A DNA stretch of 64,000 nucleotides from Prochlorococcus sp. AG-355-P16 (GTDB lineage Bacteria > Cyanobacteriota > Cyanobacteriia > PCC-6307 > Cyanobiaceae): the NCBI GenBank assembly GCA_003278525.1, contig QCEQ01000001.1:1-64000 (forward strand), read 5' to 3'. Every line of letters starts with the position of its first letter. The first letter of the stretch is position 1. The translations under genes were made by a program, and so were the position numbers. Under the pieces are notes generated by a model. It saw only the letters and a program-made list of their open reading frames with translations, made no database searches and was not told where the DNA came from. This document shows, piece after piece, positions 8,948 to 17,973 of this stretch.

Positions 8948-10231
8948 TTAATTTATTATTGATTGATTTAATTTTGAGACTGCCATCCCAGCGATCCATC
9001 CACTTGTCCAACAATGTTGGAAATTAAATCCACCAGTGATCCCATCAACATCCAAAACTTCTCCAGAAAAAAATAACCCTGGACAAATTAAGCTCTCCAT
9101 AGTCTTAAAATTAACCTCATTAATTTTTACGCCTCCGGAAGTAACAAATTCCTCTCCAAATGGACCTTTGCCCGAAATTATATATTTATCCCTCATTAAA
9201 GTATTTATCATTTTCTCTCTTTCATCCGCCAGTAAATCAGCCCACTTTTTCTCTTTATCAATTCCTATTTTCTCTAATAAAAAAATCCATAATCTTTTTG
9301 TTAATAGTGGAACAGGTCTACTATTAATAAGATTAACCTTGCCTTTATTTAATCTTAAATAATTAACTTTTTCTTTTAATTCCTCATAACTAGAAGAAGA
9401 CCATTTAATGATTAGAGTAAATTTATATTTCTGGCTATAAAGTTCCCTTGCTGCTATTGATGAAAGTTTTAATACTGCTGGCCCACTAAACCCCCAATGC
9501 GTTATTAGTAAATCCCCTCTATTTTGAAAATTCCTATTGTTTAATTTAATTTCTATATCTATGCCCTTTATCGATACCCCACTACATTCATCCAAATTTG
9601 GTTCTTTTGTAGAAAAAGTAAAAAGCGATGGTACCGGTTTAACAATGGTGTGTCCAAGATTTTGAGCTAATTTATATCCGCTTGGATTACCTCCGGTTGA
9701 AAGAATAATATTTTTTGCAGTTACATTTGCTTTTTTAAGACTAAAAATATTGAATAAATTATCTTGAGTTTTTGAAATTTCTTTTACAAAAAATTTTGTT
9801 AATATCTCTACGTTTTTTGATAAAGCACTTTTTCTCAAGCAATCAATAACATCTGAAGAAGAATTAGATACTGGGAAAACTCTTAGATCTTCCTCAATTT
9901 TTAATTTTAACCCTTTTTTCTCAAACCAATCATATACATCTCCAGCAGCAAAACGATTAAATGATTCCAAGAGCTGAATTCCACCTCTGGGGTAATTCTC
10001 AACTAGTTCATTTGGTATCCATGTCGCATTAGTGACGTTACATCTTCCCCCTCCACTAATCCTTACTTTTTCCATAAGTTTTGAAGTGCCTTCAAGAATT
10101 ATTATTTTTTTTACTCCATTTTCAGCAGCAGTTATTGCTGTCATAAAACCAGCTGCACCGCCTCCTACAATTGCTAAATCAAAAGGTTCCAAAAACTTAT
10201 CATTTAATATGCTTCTATCCGATAATAGCAA
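8948..10231 (-). CDS. BaiN/HI0933-family FAD-dependent oxidoreductase
   Basis: 427 residues. The FAD-binding GGGAAGFM motif is near residue 23, followed by the family signature KVRISGGGRCNVTN. A central STGGNPSGYKLAQNLGH and a C-terminal SGEVLDVDGITGGFNFQ complete the fold. These flavoproteins (TIGR00275 type) are cytoplasmic; the substrate is mostly uncharacterised. The ATG at 10231 leaves a short N-terminal extension before the FAD motif. Confidence 0.88.
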   Translation of the reverse strand: MLLSDRSILNDKFLEPFDLAIVGGGAAGFMTAITAAENGVKKIIILEGTSKLMEKVRISGGGRCNVTNATWIPNELVENYPRGGIQLLESFNRFAAGDVYDWFEKKGLKLKIEEDLRVFPVSNSSSDVIDCLRKSALSKNVEILTKFFVKEISKTQDNLFNIFSLKKANVTAKNIILSTGGNPSGYKLAQNLGHTIVKPVPSLFTFSTKEPNLDECSGVSIKGIDIEIKLNNRNFQNRGDLLITHWGFSGPAVLKLSSIAARELYSQKYKFTLIIKWSSSSYEELKEKVNYLRLNKGKVNLINSRPVPLLTKRLWIFLLEKIGIDKEKKWADLLADEREKMINTLMRDKYIISGKGPFGEEFVTSGGVKINEVNFKTMESLICPGLFFSGEVLDVDGITGGFNFQHCWTSGWIAGMAVSKLNQSIIN

Positions 10232-10370
10232 GGAGTTATAAAGAAAAATTATTCAAAAAATATAAAAAAAATAAATAAAAAACTTCATAATAAATAGCTG
10301 CAATTCACTAATTTTTAAATATCAAAAAAAAATCAACGCAGTCGTTATTTTTATGCTTTAACTTAATTAA

Positions 10371-10607
10371 ATGAGTCAAATATTTTCTTACGTCAAATAT
10401 TCTGAGGCCAGTTTTCCTATGACTGGTCAATATACGGCTCTTCTTTTAATAACTTCTGTTATTTGGGTTTTACTTTGGTTTGGTTACAGGCAAAATAAGA
10501 TAAATGATGAGATCAAGAAAAAAGAAAAAGAAGAAAGAATTAATGCGAAAGTCCAAAGAAGAAAGAAATTAGAGAGTTTGTACCCTAGTAACAAAAAAAC
10601 TTTTTAG
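10371..10607 (+). CDS. Single-span membrane micro-protein with charged tail
   Basis: 78 residues: a short N-terminus, one transmembrane helix (about 20-40, LLLITSVIWVLLWFGY), then a strongly charged tail (KKKEKEERINAKVQRRKKLE) likely in the cytoplasm. The layout resembles small photosynthetic-membrane accessory proteins of picocyanobacteria, but no family is recognised. Followed closely by another tiny membrane protein and an EamA transporter on the same strand. Confidence 0.65.
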   Translation: MSQIFSYVKYSEASFPMTGQYTALLLITSVIWVLLWFGYRQNKINDEIKKKEKEERINAKVQRRKKLESLYPSNKKTF

Positions 10608-10632
10608 AATTAACAAATTATCTTAGGTAAAT

Positions 10633-10731
10633 ATGAAAAAAAATAATTTAAAATCACTAATTCAGTACTTACCGGGGATTTTGATTCTTATTTATGTATT
10701 ATTTTTAGCATTTACTCAATTTATAAAATAA
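10633..10731 (+). CDS. Tiny membrane protein, 32 aa
   Basis: ATG at 10633, 32 residues with one helix (LPGILILIYVLFLAFTQFIK). It lies between the 78-residue membrane protein and the EamA transporter with short gaps, so it is probably in one transcript. It resembles in size photosystem or cytochrome small subunits but matches none I recognise. Confidence 0.5.
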   Translation: MKKNNLKSLIQYLPGILILIYVLFLAFTQFIK

Positions 10732-10752
10732 ATTTTTTAAAAATTATTCGTT

Positions 10753-11625
10753 TTGATTGGAATCCTTTCTGCTTTTGGAGCTGCTACATCTTGGACTTAT
10801 GCTTGCTTTATTTGGCGCGCGCAAACTCAAAAACATAAATCAATAGATATTAATTTAATAAAAAATATAATAGCTTTTTTAATTTTTATACCTGCTTTTA
10901 TCAATCTAAGTTCTACAACTACAATAAAAAGCATATTTATACTAATAATTAGTGGAATAATAGGTATTGGTTTAGGTGATACTTTCTATTTAAAGTCATT
11001 ACAATTAATTGGCACAAGAAAAACTTTATCTATAGAAACTCTCTCTCCGTTAATGGCAGCTTTGTCAGGGGAATTTTTTATTAATGAAAATTTAACAACT
11101 AAATCATGGGTTGGAATAATTATAGTAACGATTTCGCTATTCATAATTCTCAGAAAAGATAACGATTTTAAAGAGGAAAACTCCTCTTTCTCAGAAAAAA
11201 ATAACTTTAAGATTTTTGCTTTTCCTTTTTTATCAGTTTTATGTGCTGTTCTTGGAGGTCTTTTATCAAGGATGGTTTTCCTTCAAAGCAATTTATCTCC
11301 CCTCCTTACAACTGAAATAAGATTATTAGGTGCAATAATTTTTTTGATTAGTCTAAAAGGATTTAAGATTAATTTTTTCTTAAAGAACATAGACAAAAAA
11401 CAACAAAAAAGATTTTTTATTTCAATACTTCTTGGAACAAATATAGGAATATTTCTACAACAAGTTGTGTTTAAAACCCTTCCCATAGGAGTAGGATGGG
11501 CTTTATTAAGCACATCTCCAGTAATTTCCTTATTTTTTGCTAAGAATGAGGAAAGAGAAATTACCAAAAAAATAATATTTTTTACTTGTTTTTTATTTTT
11601 TGGCTTGACATTAATAATTCTTTAA
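10753..11625 (+). CDS. EamA/DMT-family transporter
   Basis: 290 residues with about ten hydrophobic helices in two repeated halves, as in the drug/metabolite transporter superfamily. Typical features are GLGDTFYLKSLQLIGTRK and ETLSPLMAALSGEFFINE in the first half and a G.NIGIFLQQ..FK segment in the second. Substrate unknown. The start is a TTG at 10753 that opens directly into the first helix. Confidence 0.8.
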   Translation: MIGILSAFGAATSWTYACFIWRAQTQKHKSIDINLIKNIIAFLIFIPAFINLSSTTTIKSIFILIISGIIGIGLGDTFYLKSLQLIGTRKTLSIETLSPLMAALSGEFFINENLTTKSWVGIIIVTISLFIILRKDNDFKEENSSFSEKNNFKIFAFPFLSVLCAVLGGLLSRMVFLQSNLSPLLTTEIRLLGAIIFLISLKGFKINFFLKNIDKKQQKRFFISILLGTNIGIFLQQVVFKTLPIGVGWALLSTSPVISLFFAKNEEREITKKIIFFTCFLFFGLTLIIL

Positions 11626-11702
11626 TCTCTGAGTTAATGTAAAAAATACTCATGTTAATAAAAATCAGATTAAATAAAATTACTCTATAAACAATCAAAA
11701 CA

Positions 11703-11828
11703 ATGAAAATATTAAAGAAAAAAAGACTAGGCACATTGGAAGTTTATGTTATTTTTTTAAGCTGCATTTATGCAGGATTTATAGGTTATAAATCTCTATT
11801 AAATTTTTATTTACTTGGAATTAGTTAA
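11703..11828 (+). CDS. Tiny membrane protein, 41 aa
   Basis: ATG at 11703; a basic N-terminus (KILKKKRLG), then one hydrophobic helix with a Cys. Its stop region overlaps the end of the convergent gene at 11821 by 8 bases. No family recognised. Confidence 0.5.
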   Translation: MKILKKKRLGTLEVYVIFLSCIYAGFIGYKSLLNFYLLGIS

Positions 11829-11955
11829 TTCTTTCTAATGATTTAATCAACTTACCTCCATCTTGGTCATCATCATCATTTGAAGCAAAAAATAAACAAA
11901 ATATTCCTAGAGAAGCTATAGATAGCGAAATTGACAACACAGAAAGCTCATCCAT
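11821..11955 (-). CDS. Small membrane protein with DDDDQDGG tail
   Basis: 44 residues from the ATG at 11955: one helix (LSISLSIASLGIFCLFFA), then SNDDDDQDGGKLI. The acidic DDDDQDGG motif is shared with the 59-residue protein at 13088, so these belong to one micro-protein family with an acidic soluble face. A longer open frame reaches 12108, but its extra residues are not protein-like and overlap the cupin start. Confidence 0.6.
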   Translation of the reverse strand: MDELSVLSISLSIASLGIFCLFFASNDDDDQDGGKLIKSLERIN

Positions 11956-12074
11956 AAATTCGAAATTTTTTTTATGATAAACGAAAAAAAATAAAAGACA
12001 GTAAAGAAATACACATTCTCTAAAATAACTATTTCTTGTATTTGTAAAATGAAAAAACACATCCGAATTATTTC

Positions 12075-12350
12075 GTGAAAGTTCTAATAACTTCCCCCTG
12101 TAGTGCAAGCGTAATAATTCAGTATGGAATAAAAAGTTGGCCTATTTGGGAATGTGAGCCAAGCAAATTTCAATGGAATTATGATGATAAGGAAATTTGC
12201 TTAATTATTGAAGGTCAAGCGAAAATAAGTACCCAAAATGGTGACATTTATGTGATTAAAGCTGGAGATTTAGTTAAGTTTCCTGCTGGACTTAACTGCG
12301 AATGGGAAGTAACCAAAAGTATTAAAAAACATTATCGATTGGGTAGCTAA
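12075..12350 (+). CDS. Cupin-domain (DUF861-like) protein
   Basis: 91 residues forming a single small cupin barrel: WPIWECEPSKFQWNYDDKEICLIIEGQAKIST, then AGDLVKFPAGLNCEWEV. This matches the Cupin_3/DUF861 pattern that ends E.C.W.V. It probably binds a metal or small ligand in the cytoplasm. The start is a GTG at 12075. Confidence 0.8.
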   Translation: MKVLITSPCSASVIIQYGIKSWPIWECEPSKFQWNYDDKEICLIIEGQAKISTQNGDIYVIKAGDLVKFPAGLNCEWEVTKSIKKHYRLGS

Positions 12351-12441
12351 ATTTAAGAAAAAAGATTTTTTCTTCTTTACTGTTTAGTCAATGTAGATAA
12401 AATATATTTAATAAATAATTTTCAAGCAGGAAACTAATATT

Positions 12442-12612
12442 ATGCCTTTTACTGATCAAGAATATTTTGAAGTTATTGAAAAAAACGAAATAGTAAAAAA
12501 GGCCTTTGAAAATATTAAGCAAATTTGCATTGATTTACAAAAACAAACAAATTGTCCTGAAGAGGATCTAAAAGATTTTCTTGAATTTATTTCTAAACAA
12601 TGGAATAAGTAA
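12442..12612 (+). CDS. Small acidic hypothetical protein, 56 aa
   Basis: ATG at 12442 with AGGA about 10 bases upstream. 56 residues, helical, with two Cys (QICIDLQKQTNCPEEDLKDF). No membrane segment. Function unknown, but the ribosome site and composition support a real gene. Confidence 0.6.
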   Translation: MPFTDQEYFEVIEKNEIVKKAFENIKQICIDLQKQTNCPEEDLKDFLEFISKQWNK

Positions 12613-12676
12613 TAATTAACAAGCCTTTTAAATACTAAATTTAAAATTTCAATTTAGTTATCTGACAGAATAAGTT

Positions 12677-12808
12677 CTAATCTAATTCCTTTTTTGGTTT
12701 TGTATTGATACTGGAAGTTCCCTTAGCAGCAGAAACGAAGAAAAAGAAGCCTACAATTCCTGATATACCAAATATCGCAGCCAAAGGATCAAAAGTGAAA
12801 GAAAACAT
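12677..12808 (-). CDS. Small membrane protein, 43 aa
   Basis: From the ATG at 12808: FTFDPLAAIFGISGIVGFFF forms one membrane helix, followed by a basic tail (NTKPKKELD). The frame is open upstream to a TTG at 12859, but the ATG gives a compact membrane protein. Function unknown. Confidence 0.55.
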   Translation of the reverse strand: MFSFTFDPLAAIFGISGIVGFFFFVSAAKGTSSINTKPKKELD

Positions 12809-13087
12809 AGAATTTATAAAATCAAGATAAATAATAGTTTTTGAATCAAAATTGTACAATTATTGTTAAGTATAAAAAATAACAATTTCGCGATTCATTA
12901 TGTCATTATTAGTTTCTCAGTAGGTTCAACAAAATTATTATTAAAATGCATATTGAAGAATAAAAACATCAATAAATTCCAAAGATTTATTGTAGGACAG
13001 AAAAAGTTTAAAAAATATCTAGATAAATATAGAAATACACTTAATGGAGGATCCACAATTGTTGTTTCTTTAGATTAATATTTACCA

Positions 13088-13267
13088 ATGACAGAATTTT
13101 ACTCAGCTTCTTCCGCGGTAAGCCCTTTTTCAGCAATATTATGGTGTTTATATCCAATTGCTGTACTTGTAATCATTGAGTTACTTCTAGGGGGTGGATT
13201 TGATGATGATAACGATGACCAAGATGGCGGAATGCTTATACCTGCTTATTCTAGATCTGACGTTTGA
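13088..13267 (+). CDS. Small membrane protein with DDDNDDQDGG tail
   Basis: 59 residues from the ATG at 13088: one helix (ILWCLYPIAVLVIIELLLGGG), then FDDDNDDQDGGMLIPAY. It shares the acidic DDQDGG(x)LI motif with the gene at 11821. It could be a thylakoid or plasma-membrane micro-protein; the acidic patch might bind cations or a partner (inference). Confidence 0.65.
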   Translation: MTEFYSASSAVSPFSAILWCLYPIAVLVIIELLLGGGFDDDNDDQDGGMLIPAYSRSDV

Positions 13268-13311
13268 ATTTTTTTAATTTAAGTTAAAATCTCCGAAAAA
13301 ATTTCAGTAAA

Positions 13312-13452
13312 TTGACCAACAATATTGATACAATCCACATTTCCCTAATAACTCTTACCATTCTTATTGTTACTTCTTTTTGTTGGCTTGTCTTAAGAAC
13401 CCTTAAAGAAGGTAGAAAAGCTTTAACAGAAATAAATAAGGATAGATCTTGA
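13312..13452 (+). CDS. Small membrane protein, 46 aa
   Basis: TTG at 13312 opens 46 residues: one helix (ISLITLTILIVTSFCWLVLR), then a charged tail (KEGRKALTEINKDRS). It follows the DDQDGG protein by 44 bases. No ribosome site is evident, so this is a modest call. Confidence 0.45.
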   Translation: MTNNIDTIHISLITLTILIVTSFCWLVLRTLKEGRKALTEINKDRS

Positions 13453-13696
13453 AATACAAAAACATTTAGATATGTAGAGTTTGATTAGATTTATAAAACT
13501 CTTAGATTTATAAATTTTACTAACTAAATAGATATTTTCCAAAAATTTAAAACTTTTCCTTCTCAAAGTTTGGGAAAAGCATAAAAAACTTAAATAAATA
13601 CTAGAATTTATTTGATTGCTAAGTCAAAAAATTACCAATCTGTTTAAATCCCATTTTTATGAAAGGCCCTCTTTGTTATTACTTTAATAAATAAAA

Positions 13697-13792
13697 ATGC
13701 ATCTAAATTCTTTACTTTATATTTGTTCTATATCTTTATTCATCTATATAATGGCGCTGTTTTGGAGAGACTTGCCAAATCAAAAAAAGTAA
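13697..13792 (+). CDS. Tiny membrane protein, 31 aa
   Basis: ATG at 13697; nearly the whole product is one helix (LLYICSISLFIYIMALFW) followed by RDLPNQKK. Comparable in size to PsbM/PetN-type subunits but without their signatures. Low-information call. Confidence 0.4.
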   Translation: MHLNSLLYICSISLFIYIMALFWRDLPNQKK

Positions 13793-13874
13793 ATAAATAA
13801 TTAATATTAAAATTATTGCTTATCAAAATAAATTGAGTTATTAATTTAATATTGGATTTAATTTTTTTATTTAA

Positions 13875-14042
13875 ATGCTAAAAGAATCTTCAAATAACAA
13901 TAACAAAAATATATTCTCAGAAACTACAAGTATTGAAAAAGAAAAGATGATTTGCAAAGATGGATTCTGTTCATTACCAAATCGAGATGAGCTGCCAAAA
14001 CAAGATTCAAATGATATGAATTTATTTGATCCAATTAAGTAA
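13875..14042 (+). CDS. Small soluble protein with CKDGFC motif, 55 aa
   Basis: ATG at 13875. Hydrophilic, Asn-rich, with a central ICKDGFCSLPNRDELP segment; the CxxxxC pair could be redox-active or bind metal. It precedes the DUF805 gene on the same strand. No known family. Confidence 0.55.
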   Translation: MLKESSNNNNKNIFSETTSIEKEKMICKDGFCSLPNRDELPKQDSNDMNLFDPIK

Positions 14043-14107
14043 ATAAAAAACAGTTTGAGAAATTTAAGATTAAATTGATAATATTAAATTCTTTAAATTT
14101 TTAATAT

Positions 14108-14443
14108 ATGCTTAATAACTTTTTTAATGCATATAAAGAGTTTTGGATTAAAGCTACTGAATTCAAAGGATTAACATCTCGATCAGACTGGTGGTTAGTT
14201 CAATTAGCGAATCTTATAATTTCTTTACTAACTATCCCATTTTTTTTAAAAACGTTTGGATTCAATGCTTATGGATTAGTTTGTGTCATTCCTCAAATAG
14301 CTATTGATATAAGAAGAATCAGAGACTTTGGTAAAGATTGGAAATGGATCTTTATTAATTTAATACCTATCTTCGGATGGATCTTGTGGTTCATCTGGCT
14401 AGGCTTTGGAAAGACTGGTAATGGGAAAAATAAACTTATATAG
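14108..14443 (+). CDS. DUF805 membrane protein
   Basis: 111 residues with the DUF805 pattern: FKGLTSRSDWWLVQLANLI in the first helix, then the IRRIRDFGKDWKW segment and a last pair of helices ending WFIWLGFGKTGNGKNK. The integral membrane family is broadly spread and uncharacterised. ATG at 14108. Confidence 0.8.
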   Translation: MLNNFFNAYKEFWIKATEFKGLTSRSDWWLVQLANLIISLLTIPFFLKTFGFNAYGLVCVIPQIAIDIRRIRDFGKDWKWIFINLIPIFGWILWFIWLGFGKTGNGKNKLI

Positions 14444-14454
14444 AAATTAACTAC

Positions 14455-14772
14455 TCATTTTTTTCTTTTTTTAAAATCTACAAATCTTACCTTGTTTCTT
14501 AACTCTATTTGTTTTTCAAGAATTCTAAAAACATGCATCTCGCATTCGGTTAATTTAAGAAACTGATCGAGTGTATCTTTATCTTCTTCATCAAAATTCT
14601 CAAAAACTTGTGAAATAGCGGTACTATTTTTTGAAATAAAATCCTCTGCTACATCTTGTGGATTCTTGCCTGATTCGAAATCCTGAAAAGCTTCATAAGA
14701 ATTAAGTTCTCTTGTTAACCATTTAAACCATGGTTCATTTTTATTACGTTTTTTATTTATGATTTTCTTCAT
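14455..14772 (-). CDS. Conserved small protein, paralogue of 3730-3996
   Basis: 105 residues with a basic N-terminus, then PWFKWL and a DVAEDFISKN block, and a C-terminal LTECEMHVFRILEKQ block matching the 88-residue protein at 3730. Soluble and helical. Convergent with the DUF805 gene, 11 bases from its stop. Function unknown. Confidence 0.7.
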   Translation of the reverse strand: MKKIINKKRNKNEPWFKWLTRELNSYEAFQDFESGKNPQDVAEDFISKNSTAISQVFENFDEEDKDTLDQFLKLTECEMHVFRILEKQIELRNKVRFVDFKKRKK

Positions 14773-14982
14773 AAAAAAATTTTTACTAGTTTAATCATTA
14801 TTAGTTATTCATTCTTTGACAGCTGTACAAATACTTATTTTAAAAAAAACAATTAAAAATTAACCTTATTTATTTTTTACAAAATAACTAGCATAATTAC
14901 CATAAAGCTTTTTTAAGAATAAGTATTTATTACTCATTTTTTTGTTTATGAGATAGCTAGAATTTATTTTTAGTAAAGTACA

Positions 14983-15201
14983 TTGTCAATTCCATTTTAC
15001 GACTTTCCTTCATCTCCAATTTTAATAATTGGTGCCCTTGGCATTGCAGTAGCGATAGCAGTTTTTTTTGTCTCTTACCAAAAATATTTCAATTCTCCTT
15101 TAAACAAAGAGCGTAAAGAAAAGAAAAAATCCCTAATTAAGGAACAAAAAGAATTAAATGAAAGATTAGACAAAATAGAACAAGAATTAAAAAATTTATA
15201 A
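14983..15201 (+). CDS. Single-span membrane protein with coiled-coil tail
   Basis: 72 residues from a TTG at 14983: one membrane helix (ILIIGALGIAVAIAVFFVSY), then a lysine/glutamate coiled coil (KEQKELNERLDKIEQELKNL). Possibly anchors an oligomer at the membrane. No family recognised. Confidence 0.6.
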   Translation: MSIPFYDFPSSPILIIGALGIAVAIAVFFVSYQKYFNSPLNKERKEKKKSLIKEQKELNERLDKIEQELKNL

Positions 15202-15286
15202 AAATAACTCTTAAATAGAGATGAGTGAATGATCTCGAATTCAAGACCTTAATTTTTTAAACAGGAATTCTGGTCTATAAGGAGTT

Positions 15287-15442
15287 ATGGATAAAGATCA
15301 TCTTATTGAGTTAATTTCTAATAGTCTTCTTTGCGAGAGCAAAAATTCTGACTCTATTAAGAATCTTAGTGACTTTAAAAATTACTTAGAAAGATTAAAT
15401 CTAGATCAATTGAGAACTATGTCTAAAGAATTTATTCTTTAG
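15287..15442 (+). CDS. MDK-HLI micro-protein, copy 1
   Basis: 51 residues from the ATG at 15287, with AAGGAG five bases upstream. Pattern: MDKDHLIELISNSLL, a variable middle, then YLERLNLDQLRTMSKEFIL at the very C-terminus. Two paralogues are at 40014 and 45702. Helical, soluble. Function unknown; the strict ending at KEFIL/SEFII suggests a conserved C-terminal contact. Confidence 0.75.
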   Translation: MDKDHLIELISNSLLCESKNSDSIKNLSDFKNYLERLNLDQLRTMSKEFIL

Positions 15443-15524
15443 TATGATTTTTAAAAATTTTATTGTTTATTAAATAATCAATACTTTATAAAAATTGTTA
15501 GTATCAAAAGGTAATAAGTGGAAT

Positions 15525-16631
15525 ATGCTTAAAGTAAATAGAAGAGATTTTTTAATAAAGCCATTTTTAAAAAGAAATAATATTAGGGCTTGTTATCAAA
15601 TTATTTCTACTATCTTCCCAATAATTTCTATTTGGTTAATTGTCCACCAAATAATAATTCAACCTTTTCCATTATTGATTAAAGGGTTACTATTGGTGCC
15701 TTTTATAGTTCTTTTAACTCTGTTCTCTTCTAGAACATTCTCATTAATGCATGATTGCGGTCATAATTCTCTTTTTACAAAACGGAGATTGAACCGCTTT
15801 TTTGGATTTTTACTTGGCTTGGTTAATGGTATTCCCCAGAAGTCATGGTCAATGGATCATGCTTTTCATCATAGAAATAATGGAAATTGGGAAATTTACA
15901 AAGGTCCGATAGATGTTTTAAGTCTTGAAGACTATGAATCTCTTCCAAAAAGAGAGCAAATATTTTATAAAGTAAGTCGAAACTGGATGATGCTTTTCCC
16001 TGGCGGTTTTTTTTACTTAGTTTTAAAACCTAGATTAGGACTAGTTATTTTTATTTTTAATTTTATTAAAGATATATTGGAAGAGACTTTTATCAAAATA
16101 AAAAACAGAAATATTTCTCAACTATTAGTTATCAATTCAAGAGTGAAACCACCTTTTTCTGATTATGGAGATAATTTTAGTGAACTATGTGAATTAATAA
16201 TCAATAACTTACTAGTAATAATAGGGTGGATTTTTATGTGTAAATGGTTGGGGGTAGTTTTTTTCTTATCGTTTTATTCCATTATATTAACCTTATCAGC
16301 AGCAATTTTAATATGTGTTTTTTTTGTACAACACAACTACGAAAATGTATATGCTAAAAATACAAAAAATTGGGATCTCATCGATGGAGCTATTTTAGGT
16401 AGTAGCAATTTAGATATCCCTAATTGGCTAAATTGGTTTTTAGCAGACATATCCTTCCACAGCATTCACCATCTCTCTGAGAGAATACCAAATTACAACT
16501 TAAGAGCTTGTCATAAAGCAAACATTCATTTACTCCAACAATCAAAATTCTTAAAATTAAGCGATTTTTCAAACTGCTTCAAATATATTATTTGGGATAA
16601 TAAAAATGAAAAATTAATTCCAATAAATTAA
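15525..16631 (+). CDS. Fatty acid desaturase-family membrane protein
   Basis: About 368 residues with the three histidine boxes of membrane di-iron desaturases: HDCGHNSLF, HAFHHRNNG and HSIHHLSER, between hydrophobic helix pairs. The enzyme family inserts double bonds (or hydroxyls) in acyl chains with O2 and ferredoxin. The frame is open to a TTG at 15495; the ATG at 15525 is preferred. It is distinct from the DesA-like gene at 18190, and its position of attack cannot be told. Confidence 0.82.
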   Translation: MLKVNRRDFLIKPFLKRNNIRACYQIISTIFPIISIWLIVHQIIIQPFPLLIKGLLLVPFIVLLTLFSSRTFSLMHDCGHNSLFTKRRLNRFFGFLLGLVNGIPQKSWSMDHAFHHRNNGNWEIYKGPIDVLSLEDYESLPKREQIFYKVSRNWMMLFPGGFFYLVLKPRLGLVIFIFNFIKDILEETFIKIKNRNISQLLVINSRVKPPFSDYGDNFSELCELIINNLLVIIGWIFMCKWLGVVFFLSFYSIILTLSAAILICVFFVQHNYENVYAKNTKNWDLIDGAILGSSNLDIPNWLNWFLADISFHSIHHLSERIPNYNLRACHKANIHLLQQSKFLKLSDFSNCFKYIIWDNKNEKLIPIN

Positions 16632-16634
16632 TAC

Positions 16635-16787
16635 CTAATTCAACCTTCTTCTCAATTTTCTTTTTAGAGGAATACTGCTATATGCATGAGTACCAATAGA
16701 TGGAGGCAAGTCATTCTTTAAAGGATGCATGAAAGCATTTGCCATACTCTCTAACATTTTCGAAAGCCAAGTAATTACTGATTTCAT
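16635..16787 (-). CDS. Small basic protein, 50 aa
   Basis: ATG at 16787. An amphipathic N-terminus (VITWLSKMLESMANAFMHPL), then a proline-containing stretch and a very basic end (LKRKLRRRLN). It ends 3 bases past the stop of the convergent desaturase. The composition is protein-like; function unknown. Confidence 0.5.
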   Translation of the reverse strand: MKSVITWLSKMLESMANAFMHPLKNDLPPSIGTHAYSSIPLKRKLRRRLN

Positions 16788-17075
16788 TTGAAAATCTAAA
16801 AATGTACTTTTTAATCATCTAACTAAATTAATGAAAAGTAAATCAGTCTTTATGCTGATTTTTAGAGAATATTACCTTATAAATTAATATTAAATAATCA
16901 AAATTATTTTTTACTTTTGTGTTTTAAAAGAAGGAAATTACTATCTTTTTCAAGGAAAACCAGTTGCAATAAAAATTTAGTAAATAATACTTATTTTTTA
17001 TGATTCACTTAATAAATTAAATTATTGAACATAAATTCGTGCTATATCTCTATTCCAAGTAAATCCAACAATGTA

Positions 17076-17234
17076 ATGAATAATTCATTTGTTTCTACCA
17101 ACCAGAATACAGAAATAGATTCTATTAATTCATATTTCGAGTGTATTACTGAATGCAGTATTGTGGATGGTCATCAAGAATGTATTACTCGTTGTTTAGA
17201 AGTTCATTTAAAGGGAGGTGATCAAAATGAATAA
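17076..17234 (+). CDS. CxxxC twin-motif micro-protein
   Basis: 52 residues from the ATG at 17076 with two CxxxC motifs (FECITECSIVDGHQECITRC), the spacing of a helical-hairpin disulfide fold. The protein at 35630 has the same CxxxC arrangement. The stop overlaps the next gene by 8 bases, so the pair is likely translationally coupled. No signal peptide is evident. Confidence 0.6.
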   Translation: MNNSFVSTNQNTEIDSINSYFECITECSIVDGHQECITRCLEVHLKGGDQNE

Positions 17235-17379
17235 AAAAAATTCACCTCAGAGGAAAACAACTTTAAAATGGCACTCGAATGGAGAGCTTTCCGAAATTGA
17301 TATGTTAAGAATTTTAGAAAAGATATCATCACATGATCTTAATCAATGTGAATTAACATGCGATTCTGATACAAATTAA
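17227..17379 (+). CDS. Small hypothetical protein, 50 aa
   Basis: The ATG at 17227 lies inside the end of the CxxxC gene. Basic N-terminus, then GELSEIDMLRILEKISSHDL and two Cys in QCELTCDSD. The GGAGG at 17215-17219, inside the previous gene, is a good ribosome site. Function unknown. Confidence 0.6.
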   Translation: MNKKNSPQRKTTLKWHSNGELSEIDMLRILEKISSHDLNQCELTCDSDTN

Positions 17380-17511
17380 GATATCTTTTTCAATATATTT
17401 CTAATACTGCTGATAAAAAAGCAGCTTATGGGATTTTTGTAGGATTCTAATTAATCAGATTTCAATCAATATTTATAATATTTTCATAAAACTACATTTT
17501 TATTCTAAAAA

Positions 17512-17652
17512 TTAATTTTTAGAACTCCTACCTTTTTTTAAGAATGTTTTACTAATTTCTTTTTTTGTTAGTTGAATCGGTTTTACAAATCCTGAATCAC
17601 CATGAGTTGGACAATAATAAGTAATAAGCATCCAATTTTTTTCTTGATCCAT
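17512..17652 (-). CDS. Small hypothetical protein, 46 aa
   Basis: ATG at 17652. Sequence WMLITYYCPTHGDSGFVKP then a basic C-terminus. Cys-x-x-His in YCPTH could contact a metal. Stand-alone on the minus strand. No family recognised. Confidence 0.5.
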   Translation of the reverse strand: MDQEKNWMLITYYCPTHGDSGFVKPIQLTKKEISKTFLKKGRSSKN

Positions 17653-17841
17653 AACTAATCACTATTTAAATAATGATTAAGTAGTTAGGATGAATTTTGA
17701 AAAAATTGCTTTTTTTTAACCTTTTTTTCTCTTTTACTTAATAATTCATAAAAATTTCGAATCTATTCTCACAAAATAGATATAAATACGCATGACTTTA
17801 AACAATAATCCTGCTATTTATTAATAAATTCAAAATTATTA

Positions 17842-17973
17842 ATGTCTCTAGAATCTATATTGATGGTAGTTGCTCCAATTTGTCTTTTTACAGTAGGAGT
17901 TATTGTTTTACCTATCCTAGTAAAGCCGCGTAAACAATCTGGTTTACCTAAGAGATATATACGCGGTCTTTAA
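17842..17973 (+). CDS. Small membrane protein, 43 aa
   Basis: ATG at 17842; one helix (ILMVVAPICLFTVGVIVLPI), then a basic tail KPRKQSGLPKRYIRGL. It may be a photosynthetic-membrane micro-protein, but no specific subunit matches. Confidence 0.5.
   Translation: MSLESILMVVAPICLFTVGVIVLPILVKPRKQSGLPKRYIRGL

Noticed and set aside
9036..9362. 108-codon plus-strand frame
   Set aside because: Shadow of the BaiN-family gene on the minus strand.
12863..13078. 71-codon plus-strand frame from a TTG
   Set aside because: No ribosome site, no ATG, no recognisable content; left as unsupported.
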